From the NCBI GenBank assembly GCA_039654915.1, contig CM077596.1, positions 48,978,501 to 49,042,500 of the forward strand: a stretch of DNA of 64,000 bases, given 5' to 3'. Below are positions 55,066-64,000 of the stretch, in pieces (positions within the stretch are counted from its first letter, which is position 1; each line of letters starts with the position of its first letter). Made by a program: the position numbers and the translations under genes. The notes under the pieces were generated by a model that worked only from the letters and a program-made list of their open reading frames with translations, was not told the DNA's origin and made no database searches. The DNA is from Aquilaria yunnanensis. Lineage: Eukaryota; Streptophyta; Magnoliopsida; Malvales; Thymelaeaceae.

Positions 55066-58000
55066 TGTGGCAACGTCGGGTTTTATGGAGTCGCCACCAA
55101 TCTGTTTTTTCTTAGGTCGATTGGATACCTAAAATATGGTCTGCGAGAGTTCGGGGATCGGGAGTACGGTTACGTTAAAACAACTTTGTTAAAACGCCCA
55201 AAAATTGGCACCTTAGTTGATTTTAATTTTGTTTTGCTTTGCTTTTAAAAAATTTTCAGTTAATTTTCAAAATTAGAAATTTTAACTGGATTAGTCGAAA
55301 TGTGGATTTTTTTAAATTAATTAATTTGTATGAAATTTTATACTTCCGAACCATGGACTCTGCCGAGTCATTTGGACACGGAAGATTTTGATTCCGAACC
55401 ATGGACTCTGCCGAGTCATTTGGACACGGAATTTGGTGAACTTTTAAATAATTTAATCCATATTGTAAATATGGATTTTTTATCTTTGTATTTATTTAAT
55501 TTATTTAGTAAAAAAAAGTTTTCCAAACCGTAGATCCTGCCGGATCATCCGGATATGGAAATTAATTTTTTATAATTAATTATTACATTCTTACTTATTA
55601 TAGAATTAATTGTTAGTTTAATTACTAATTCATAATTCTTTTTGTTTATGAAATTTTTAGATTTATTAATAATCTAAAAATTTTATTTATTTATTTATTT
55701 TTCTTTTCTTTTCCTTTTTTTTCTTTTGATTTTATCTTTCCTTTCTTTCTTTTCTTTTCTTTTTCTTATCTTTCTTTTCTTTTTTTTTTTCTTTTTCTTA
55801 TCTTTCTTTTCTTTTTTTTTTATTAATTTTTCTTGTTTAATGAAGGATATTTATTATTTAAAGAATTACTTAAAAAAAAGTAATTAATTTTTTTTAATAA
55901 GAAGTTAATTCAAAAAAAAATTTTGATCATTGTACGGGGCGTTGTTACTCAGCCAGACCCTCTTCACCAGGTGAAGCAGCTCAAAAGCGGACACGAGACA
56001 GTTTCCAGCCAATATACCATGAACTAAAAATTTTTAGACTTAACAACATGACTTAGATTTATTTTATGTTTTTTTTATTTAATTAAAATTTTATTTATTC
56101 AATGATGAAGGCAAAATTCATATGTATTTTTCAAAAATAGAACAAAAGTCTTAATTTTGTTTTGAATGAATTAAGCAAAAATGATTATTCAAGAAAAGAA
56201 ACTAAAAAAAAATTTTATGTATATTTTAAACATAAAGGAAAATTTTTGATATTTATATGTTTTGTTTTTTGATAAAAAAAATTAACTAAAAAGAAGTGAT
56301 TATTTAACAAGGATCTTAAAAAAATAAATTTTATATGTATATTTTAAAAAAATAAAGGAAAGTTTTGATATTTATATTTCATTTTTTATGTTTTTTTTTG
56401 TATGATAAATAATTTTAATTAATAAGTCTAAGATATTTAAGAGATAATTTAATCCATTTGAATTTATTCTATTTTTGAAATCATTTGCTAAGACTTTTAT
56501 AAAGGAAACAAAAAGTTATATCTTTTCATTATTTTAAAAGAAATAAGCAAAATATTACTGAATAAAATATTAGCCCAAAAATTTTACTTTTATCATTATT
56601 TTTATTACTAAAAAAAAAGTCATATTTTATTATTTTAAAAGAAATAAGTAAAATGTTACTGAATAAAATATTAACCCAAAAATTTTACCTTTTTTTTATT
56701 AATAAAGAAAACTAAAAATTTATATTTTATTATTATTTAATAAATAATTAATATATTAGTCCCAAAATTTTTATTTTTAATAAAGAAAAGTTTATTTATA
56801 TACTTTATTTAAAAATATTTCCAAGCCATAGATCCTGGCGGATCATTTTGTCATGGATTTTTAATTTTTGTTAAATTTTAATTATTTAATTAATTACTAA
56901 TTTTAATTATAATTTTTATTGGATTTTTCTTGAATTTTTAATTTTAAAGATATGTTTAAAAAGAATTTTTTGTATATTTTTTTAGAATTATTTAATTATT
57001 TCTATTTATTAATTTTAACAAAAAGGAATAAAAAGTCAACTTTGTTATTTTTAAAGAAATAATAAAAAAACATAAAAAAAATAAAAATAATTGGCTTTTA
57101 AAAATGATTTTTTTTATTAGCCTAAATAATTAATTACAAAATAACCTTCTTTTAATTTTCATTTATTTATTTATTAGTAAAGGGTAAAGGTGAATTAAAT
57201 AAAATAAACTGGGGCTTTTTGGCCATCCATTTTAAAAATAAATAATAATAAAGGTCAGCAAAGTTGATTAAAGTAATTAACAACAATAATAGAAATTAGC
57301 CAAGTTTAATTAATTGTTAACAACAATAATAAAAAGTTAGTCAAGTTAATTAATTAACAACAATAATAAAAAGTTAGCCAAGTTAATTAATTAATAACAA
57401 TAATAAAAGTTAGCCAAATTAATTAATTGTTAATTAACCAAATTAATTAAATTAATTAATTAACAACAATAATAAAAAGTTAGAAGTTAATTAATTAACA
57501 ACAATAATAAAAGTTAACCAAATTAATTAATTGTTAATTAACCAAGTTAATTAAATTAATTAATTAATTACAATAATAAAAAGTTAGTCAAGTTAATTAA
57601 TTGTTAACAATAATAAAAGTTAGCCAAATTAATTAATTTTTAATTAACCAAGTTAATTAAATTAATTAATTAACAACAATAAAAAGTTAGCCAAGTTAAT
57701 TAAATTAATTATTAACAACAATAATAAAAAGTTAGTCAAGGTAATTAAATTAATTAATTAACAACAATAATAAAAAGTTAGCCAAGTTAATTAAATTAAT
57801 TAATTAACAACAATAAAAAGTTAGCCAAGTTAATTAAATTAATTAATTAACAACAATAATAAAAAGTTAGTCAAATTAATTAATTGTTAATTAACAAAGT
57901 TAATTAAATTAATAATAATATCAATAATAAAAGTTAGTAAGTTAGTTGTTAACAACAACAATAAAAAAAGGGTTAGTAATAAACAAATAATAAACAAACA

Positions 58001-59109
58001 AGTAAAAATTAAAAAGGTTAGTAATTAATTCTGCAAGAACAAAAGAAAAAGTTAGTGACCAAAGTGAAAGAAGTTGAAAAGATGAAAGATTAAATTTGAA
58101 TTTTACCTAGAAGTTGAAATTTTTGAATTTCCTGGGTACGCAGGCGCGACGCGGTAGAGAGGGGCAGGGGGGTGGGGCTGCTGGCGTGGCGGCACGAGGC
58201 AGGGGCGACGGCGGCGCTACGGCGGGGTGATGTGAGCGGCGGGGCGGCGAGGCGACGGGGCGGCTTGGCGGCTGGGCGGTGTGGCGGCTGGGGAGAGGAA
58301 ACGAACGGCGGAGGAGGACGGCGACGTCACGGCGAGATGGGCGGCGGGACAGCAAGGTGGAAGGACGGCGGCGGCGCGAGGGAGAGGGACGGCGGCGGCG
58401 GGCGGCGAGGGGCACGGCGGAGAGAGAGAGAGAGAGAGAGAGGGAACAGCAGTGAAAAAAAAAATTTGGCTTTCTGGGGAAGAAGGGAAGAGAGCTGGGG
58501 CTAAGGGCTATAATTTTCTCTGTTTTTAAAACGGAGCTCTAAGTTTTTTTGCTATTTTTTTCTGTGTTCAGCACAAAATTTGGGGGGATATTTATAGACG
58601 AAGTTTAGCTGAACTGTTGATGGATAAATTAATAAAAAAATTCAAACTTATCTCTTAAATTGGTAAAATGACAATTTTAGTCCTTTACGTCTCTCAGCCT
58701 CTGGATAAGTTCCTGAAGCTTCTGATTTTGACAATTTTATCGTTTTCTGTCAATTTGGGCCAGAAACGTCGGCAGGCTCAAAATTTTATGTGACAAACTA
58801 CCAAATGCTCCTGGAACTTTCAGAATTTGTCAATTTTGCCTGAAACTTCTTAATTTTGTTATTTTTATCTCAAACTTTTTTAATTTTGTCATTTTTATGG
58901 AGTTTTCTTTTTTTTCTTTCAAACATACACATATACACACATATATCAAATCTTCACAAAACAAAACAAAAAAATATATTTTAAACTAATTAAAAAAAAT
59001 TTTAGTAATAATAATAACAATAATAATAATAATACATTTTTAATTAATTTTTTTTTATTTAATTTTTTTTAAAATTATTTTAATGGCCGGACGAAATTGG
59101 GTGTCAACA
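55066..59109 (-). repeat. 5' LTR of the Ogre-like element (4,044 bp)
   Basis: Aligned end to end with 35140-39195. Visible differences are scattered single-base changes (for example TTTTCTGG/TTTTATGG near the start, CATGGTACGG/CATTGTACGG) and small length changes in repeats. It contains TATAAATA near 58590-58598, the GC-rich island (58140-58450), the AT-rich array (57245-57965) and the hairpin boxes (from 55344). Confidence 0.93.
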
Positions 59110-59114
59110 ATGTG
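59110..59114. repeat. Target-site duplication, right copy (ATGTG)
   Basis: Identical to 35135-35139. Confidence 0.9.
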
Positions 59115-59351
59115 ACTATACTACTGCTATTTTTGACAGGTTGGGGGACTAAGAATAGCTTACCTGTTTGTAGAGAAGTCATGTGTGGTTTCTTAAGAAT
59201 ATACTTTCAATAATAGTCATCAATGTGTTGTAACATCACTCTTGTCTAGTGAGTCCACATCATGTTTTCTACGGCTATGGTATGCAATTCTTTTTCACCA
59301 TTGGCCAATTCATCTAGATCAAAATTTGGATCAAATGTGAAAATTTCATAT
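59115..59351 (-). pseudogene. PIF/Harbinger transposase, 5' part (separated by the Ogre-like insertion)
   Basis: Minus-strand reading near 59200-59165 gives YILKKPHMTSLQTG, the segment found near the start of plant HARBI1/ALP1-like proteins. It continues the pseudogene at 33770-35134 once the 24 kb insertion and one ATGTG copy are discounted. Its own upstream part is cut off by the element starting at 59352. Confidence 0.5.
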
Positions 59352-62264
59352 TGTTGACACCCAATTTCGTCCAACCCCCTTTAAAAATTAAGTTAAAAAA
59401 ATTAAAATTAAAAAAAAATTAAAAAAAAAAATTAATTAATTATTATTGTTAGTATTATTAAAAGATAAAAATAAATTAGATAGCTTATAGAGGCATTTTA
59501 TTTTATAGGATTAGTTAAATAATATATATATGTGTGTGTATAAAATAATATTATTATTATTAAAAAAAAAAAAAATGAGATCGAGGAGCTTCGAGGAGCT
59601 TCCTCTTTAATTTTAAAACACTGATCACTCTCTCTCCCCGATCTGATCTCTTCTTTTGGGCTCTTCCTACTAATAAAAAAAAAAAGAAAAAAAAAGAAAA
59701 AGAGAGAGGAGGACTCCCACACGGCTCTCCTTCCTCGCCTTCTCCAGCACTCTGTCCTCCCTTTAAAAAAATCTCTTTCCTCTGAAAACACCAATCTCCA
59801 GCTCCTCTTTCTCTCTTACTCTCTTCTCTCTTCCAGACTTTCTCTCTCTCTCTCTCCCTCTCGCAACAGCCAGCTCTCTTCTTCTTCTCCTCCTTCTTTC
59901 TGCCATAACCACCGTCTTCTCTCCCTAAAACGAAACTCTCTTCTTTCTCTCCCTTCCCTTCTCTATCTCACGACTCTCATCTCTCTCGCCTGGGGGACAT
60001 CTCTCTCTTTGGTCGCCTTCCACGAATCACGCTCCAAACGCCCAGCTGTTCTTCGTCGCCCCCCCTGCCATCGCTTCTTCCGCCGTCTCGAGTGCCCGCC
60101 GTGCTCCCCCTGCTTCGTGCTCCACCGTCCCGCGCCTGCGCTCCAGGCTCTCTCGTGCCTCGCCTCCCCTGCTAGATCGCCCCCGTGCTGCTGCTCTCTC
60201 TCCCCCGCGTCGCTCACCCGTTCGCCCGGCCAGCCGCCGCAACCAGCTTTCCCCTTCAGCTCGCCCACTCCACCACTTTCTGGCCAACACGACCGAACCT
60301 CTCTCTCTACAGAGCTCGACCTCCCTCAAAAATACTCTCTCTCACTCTTAATCAAGTTCTGTTTTTTTTCCTTCTCTTCCCTCAGCCAACCTTTGCTTCC
60401 CGCCGGCGCCCAACAGCCTTCCTCTCTCTCTCTTCGCGTGGCCGCCTCCTGCTCGCCGCGATGCCAGCCTTCCCTTTTCCTCTTTTTGCTGCCGATGCCC
60501 ATTCTCCGCTTCTCCTCCTCGCTGCCACCACAGGATCCGCCAGCCCGAACTTCCTGCTTCAGCCTCGCGACGCACATACCTCCCTGCCGTTCGTGTCCGC
60601 GCCACCGTCGTCTCGCCCTCGCCTAGTCCCCTCCAGCCGCTGCTCCCCCTCGCCGTTTCCAGCTTCTCCCCGCCTGATCCGCATCGCTGCCACCTCCTCC
60701 TCGTTGCTGCTTTTTCTCCCGTCGCCTAACCCCTGCTGTCCCTCCAGTCGCCGTCTCCGGTCTCCCCTCGCCCCCGCTCCGTCACGCCGTCGCGCCCAAC
60801 ACCCTGCTCCAAGCCGCCGTGTCGCCTCTCCAGATCCAGCCCGATGCCCGAAGGAAGAAGGAGAAGTTAAAAACGTCAGACGCGTTTTTAATTATTGACC
60901 AAAGTCAAAGACTTTTTATTTATTTTTAGGTAAAATCCTTATTTAGTCATTAGTTTTCTTTATTTTGATCATTTAAGTCACTAACATATCCGATTGAATT
61001 TTTTTTTTTTTTAAATTCTGTTTCGTTTCGGGTGTAATTTTGATCCTATTTCGTGTTTTGGTTGTGATTCTTGTTCGGATGAGTAGTGATGGAGAGGAAC
61101 TTCGATTTCATGCTTGCTTTCGAGTACTGTTCCATATTGGTTTTTGCTGATGATCTCTGTTTGGTTTGGTCGCTGTGCTGCGAAACAGTACAAAATGGAT
61201 GCTTTCGATAAAGAAAATCTATGAACTAAGTCATCACTAGTATTTTCTTTCTAATAATTGAATCCTTGGGTTTTTCTTGCGATTTGTGCTACCGTGAAAT
61301 AACTGTTTATGTTTTGTTTATTTTCCGAATTTCTGAGCATTGGTTTGGCAGGGAAATGAATTAATTTTTTTTTAATGGTAAAATGTTTATTTAATCCTCC
61401 ATCTTCTTATTTTCTTCCATATGAGCTACTAAGTTTCTTTTATTTTGCAGATTGGCCACCGACAACAAGCTTTTTGTTTCTTTATTTGTTTGTTTTGCTA
61501 TGCATCAAATTTAGCTATTAAATTTATTCGTTTAAGACGGTTTGACGTATGAACTGATCAAATTTATTTTCTGTTGCTGATAAGCCGAGACACAGGGGGT
61601 TAAATACGTATAGCTAATATGCATCTTACTTGTTGGTGCTTCATGAGTTGAATTTTGATATAGAAATTTGATACTTGGATGCAACTATATCAGTTTATTG
61701 TACCCCTTAAAATCAGCAGATCAGTTTCAGAATTGCGGGCGTCTATTTCAAAAAAATTTGATGATAAAATCTTGAGATTTCGAGGACGTTTATTTCCATA
61801 TCCGGATGATCCGGCAGAATCTACGGTTTGGAAAATATCAACTTTTTTTATTAAATAAAAAAAAGATAAAAATCCATATTTACGATATGGATTAATTGAC
61901 TAAAATTTCATCAAATTCCGTGTCCAAATGACTCGGCAGAGTCCATGGTTCGGAATCCAAATCTTCCGTGTCCAAATGACTCGGCAGAGTCCATGGTTCG
62001 GAAGTATAAAATTCTATACAAATTAACTTAAAAATCTACATTTCGACTAATTCAGTTAAAATTTCTAAATTAACTGAAAATTATTTAAAAGCAAAGTGAA
62101 ACAAAATTAAAATCAACTAAGGTGCCAATTTTGGGCGCTATAACAATATTGTTTTAGCGTAACCGTACTCCCGATCCCCGAACTCTCGCAGGCCAATTTT
62201 AAGGTGACCAATCGACCTAAGAAAACTGATTGGTGGCGACTCCTGAAAACCCGATGTTGCCACA
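59352..62264 (+). repeat. LTR of the Ogre-related element (2,913 bp)
   Basis: Ends shared with the Ogre LTR: TGTTGACACCC at the start; hairpin boxes at about 61800-61995 (ATGACTCGGCAGAGTCC twice, GATGATCCGGCAGAATC once) and CCCGATGTTGCCACA at the end. The middle differs. A CT- and GC-rich leader-like block (about 59620-60870) is followed by AT-rich sequence. TATAAAAT near 59538-59545 could be the TATA box. The 200+ codon open frames in the CT/GC block are low-complexity Pro/Ser/Leu/Arg sequence and are not called as genes. Confidence 0.75.
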
Positions 62265-62267
62265 GCT

Positions 62268-62285
62268 TGGCGACTCCACTGGGGA
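62268..62285 (+). other. Primer-binding site of the Ogre-related element
   Basis: TGGCGACTCCACTGGGGA, three bases after the LTR end. Identical to the PBS of the autonomous neighbour. Confidence 0.75.
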
Positions 62286-63232
62286 CCCCGGTTAGTGAGT
62301 CGAGCCTAAAACTTGATTTGTTTTGTTTTGCTTTGCTGCTTATTATGTGGATTTATATGTTATATTTACTTATTCTAAACATGCATAATGCATTCACAAT
62401 ATGAAGCTCTATACCCGAGCTTTCTAAGCGGAATTGGTGTTGTTGTCCTTGTGAGGCCATGGTCTCCAATCCTTCACCGGTTTCAAAGTAGCAAAGTAGT
62501 GTATTGCCTTCTGAGACGGTTAGTCTCTGTATGGGCCCACGAAAAGCTACGACTCGAATTAATCCATTCCTTACATAAACCCTAGAGGGTAAGGAATCGG
62601 GCCGTCACTATAATTTAGTGATGGGATTCGGGAACTATCCCTTGCCTTTTTGATAAACCACCTTATGCATATAGAACTCCCCACTTAACCATAGAACTGA
62701 CCATAGAATTTCTACCATTTTACCAACGCCATAAGCATATCCTTGTTATGCTGTGTTGTTATTCTACACTTTTCTTCGTATGGTTTTAACTTGTTTATCC
62801 ATAATACTTCATGAGTTGTTAATTACTATTTAACTTGTTAATAACCTTATTTTTCTTTTGTTATACTTCCGTTCTGTGCAATTATTCTTCATGCATCAAA
62901 ACCACGCATCAAATTATGCTAACTTTTTGGTCTTTATAATGACAACTAAAAGTTTTGAAGTTCTACGATAATGGATAAGCAAACTCACTCATCGCATGCA
63001 TGCATTACATTAATCACGTGCATATAAAGTCTGATAAAAACATAATCTCATTTCATACAACCATTACATCAATCACGTACATACAAAGTCTGATAAAAAC
63101 ATAATCTCACATTGCATGCATGCATTCATTGCATCAATCACATACATGTAAAATCTAATAAAATAAATCTTACTTTAAAAAGGTAAAATTGGACCTCAAC
63201 ACCGATATCCAACTCGGCTCCAAACAAGACTA
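62286..63232 (+). other. Leader of the Ogre-related element with tandem repeats
   Basis: 62391-62650 matches the neighbour's leader, including the stem CGTCACT (62603-62609) / AGTGATG (62617-62623), where one arm change leaves a G-T pair. About 62985-63180 holds three ~60-bp units (TCACGTGCATATAAAGTC / TCACGTACATACAAAGTC / TCACATACATGTAAAATC) corresponding to a single copy in the neighbour. Confidence 0.65.
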
Positions 63233-63367
63233 ATGGCAGAACAAACCGAAGGACGTCTCATAGATATAGAGTCCAAGATAGAAAATATGGCCGGAGCAAT
63301 TCCCTCCTCATTACACCAAAAAATGAAATTCATTATTGACAGAAAGTTAATCACAGTTTTGGCTTAA
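63233..63367 (+). pseudogene. gag N-terminus fused to a protease fragment
   Basis: A 44-codon ORF. MAEQTEGRLIDIESKIENM matches the gag N-terminus of 49244-52558. It is followed at once by AGAIPSSLHQKMKFIID, which matches the segment after the protease ~890 codons downstream in that protein. It therefore records a large internal deletion. It ends in TAA (63365-63367), with similar sequence continuing a little further. Confidence 0.75.
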
Positions 63368-63430
63368 GAAAGCATTCTGCTATCACCTCTATCAACGGTA
63401 GCAAAGACCAAGTAGCCTCATCTTCCAAGT

Positions 63431-63556
63431 TGGAATGACCCAAATGCCAAATATGATTATCAAAAAGGTTCAATTGGACATGTAACTGAAAATTCTGTCA
63501 TATTGAAACTCAAGGTCCAACAGTTGGTCGAGTCCAAGTTGCTAGGCCCGATGTGA
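63431..63556 (+). pseudogene. Displaced gag Cys/His-cluster fragment
   Basis: WNDPNAKYDYQKGSIGHV and the following 22 residues match WYDPNINCPYHDGTVGHG and onward of the neighbour's gag, but lie after the protease fragment, so the order is scrambled. All finger Cys positions are changed (C to Y, C to S), so metal binding is lost. It ends at TGA 63554-63556. Confidence 0.65.
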
Positions 63557-64000
63557 TTGGTAATTGAAAGTGAAGATTTTGAGCTGGAATTACATTAATC
63601 TTGGAAGGGCTCCAAGTCAGATCTGACCTAACAGTTCGCACACACTTTTGAATGACAGGGAATCCTTTGAATAAACTTGTATCTTTGAAAGCTTGCAAAA
63701 GTAATTTAATAGTAAAAATCTCCTAGATTTAGTCCAGAATCTAGGGTGTAGTCTTTGTTAAATGGACACCTGCTATTCTTTTTCTGGTACAACAAAAAGA
63801 TGTAATGCGTGCATTCTACTACTTTCCATTTTTACACTCTTTGCCATTATACTATCCATTATTGCCATCACACTTTACTTTTCGACAACCGGTAATTCTT
63901 TTTGTTCTCTAACAAAAAGATGTTGTGTGTGCATTCTACCACTTTTCAATCCCATTATTACTTCTACACATTCTACCAATTTTTACAAAAAAATTCAATT
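63557..64000 (+). other. Intron-like and repeated sequence at the window end
   Basis: AGGGTGTAGTCTTTGTT (about 63739-63759) matches the start of the neighbour's predicted intron region (49187-49215, minus strand). After it, a ~125-bp unit (ATTCTTTTT...ACAAAAAGATGT...GTGCATTCTAC) occurs twice, at about 63773-63830 and 63893-63950. No coding sequence is seen. Confidence 0.5.

Larger units (their letters stand above)
35140..59109 (-). mobile_element. Giant Ogre-like Ty3/gypsy retrotransposon with captured cargo genes
   Basis: A 23,970 bp element on the minus strand. Two ~4.05 kb LTRs match almost base for base, and the target duplication is perfect. In element order it has PBS, structured leader, ORF1, gag-PR, predicted intron, RT-RH-INT, cargo genes, tandem arrays and PPT. 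Size, long LTRs, an ORF before gag, the intron between protease and RT, and the G-patch motif are hallmarks of Ogre-type Tat elements. ORF1 and gag-PR are uninterrupted, and pol has one late stop. LTR differences that I could see by eye are of order 1 percent, suggesting a recent insertion. It landed in the PIF/Harbinger pseudogene. Confidence 0.93.
59352..64000 (+). mobile_element. Non-autonomous relative of the Ogre-like element, plus orientation, truncated by the window end
   Basis: It starts with the same LTR terminus (TGTTGACACCCAATTTCGTC) and has a 2.9 kb LTR, an identical PBS, the same conserved leader and the same pre-gag block. Coding capacity is reduced to short, rearranged pieces. 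ORF1 is missing between leader and gag start. The 3' LTR is not in the window. CATAT precedes it (possible target duplication, unverifiable here). Confidence 0.8.

Noticed and set aside
60009..60898. Long open frames (205 and 237 codons, plus; ~100 codons, minus) in the 60.0-60.9 kb block
   Set aside because: Pro/Ser/Leu/Arg-rich low-complexity translations of a CT- and GC-rich LTR segment, open in several frames on both strands. No motifs.

Overview
The window is plant nuclear DNA, most likely from a eudicot. It is AT-rich, has GT-AG introns, carries one intact spliced plant gene (a CBP60/SARD1-like calmodulin-binding-type protein), and is otherwise built from nested LTR retrotransposons and DNA transposons. 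I see no tRNA, rRNA or CRISPR locus.

Layout. 1-2512: AT-rich spacer with a ~1.1 kb terminal-inverted-repeat element. 2513-13011: old, decayed Ty3/gypsy element of the Tat type, plus orientation, with a dual RNase H and an antisense, apparently intron-containing extra gene between pol and the 3' LTR. 13012-18206: AT-rich spacer with a ~118-bp-period minisatellite and two foldback (MITE-like) elements. 18207-21247: seven-exon CBP60/SARD1-like gene on the minus strand, frame intact across all joins (457 residues). 22.5-23.1 kb: tandem duplication. 23113-26556: CACTA (En/Spm) remnant. 26562-31494: decayed Ty1/copia element on the minus strand, with a 0.4 kb inverted-repeat element inserted in its integrase. 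31.55-35.13 kb, continuing at 59.11-59.35 kb: PIF/Harbinger transposase pseudogene, split by the next element.

The centrepiece is 35140-59109, a ~24 kb Ogre-like Ty3/gypsy element on the minus strand. It has ~4.05 kb LTRs that look nearly identical and a perfect 5-bp target duplication (ATGTG). In its own direction it reads: 5' LTR, PBS, structured leader, ORF1 (DUF7745-like plus coiled coil), gag-protease-G-patch ORF, a predicted 183-nt intron, RT-RNase H-integrase (one in-frame TGA near the end), and then a cargo region. The cargo region holds three tandem paralogous small cysteine-rich proteins, whose basic and Cys region resembles the nucleic-acid-binding/silencing-suppressor proteins of carlaviruses, and an intronless LOG-like cytokinin-activating enzyme. 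Three of the four cargo genes are preceded by their own similar TATA-containing promoter, and a tandem repeat array lies upstream of LOG. A further 12-copy array of perfect hairpins follows before the PPT and 3' LTR.

This cargo set (probable silencing-suppressor-like proteins plus a cytokinin-activation enzyme on a retrotransposon) is the best candidate for an undescribed system. The idea that the proteins shield the element from host silencing, or alter the host cell state, is inference.

59352-64000 is the start of a plus-strand, non-autonomous relative. It has a 2.9 kb LTR and the same PBS and leader, but only shuffled scraps of gag and protease. Its 3' end lies outside the window.
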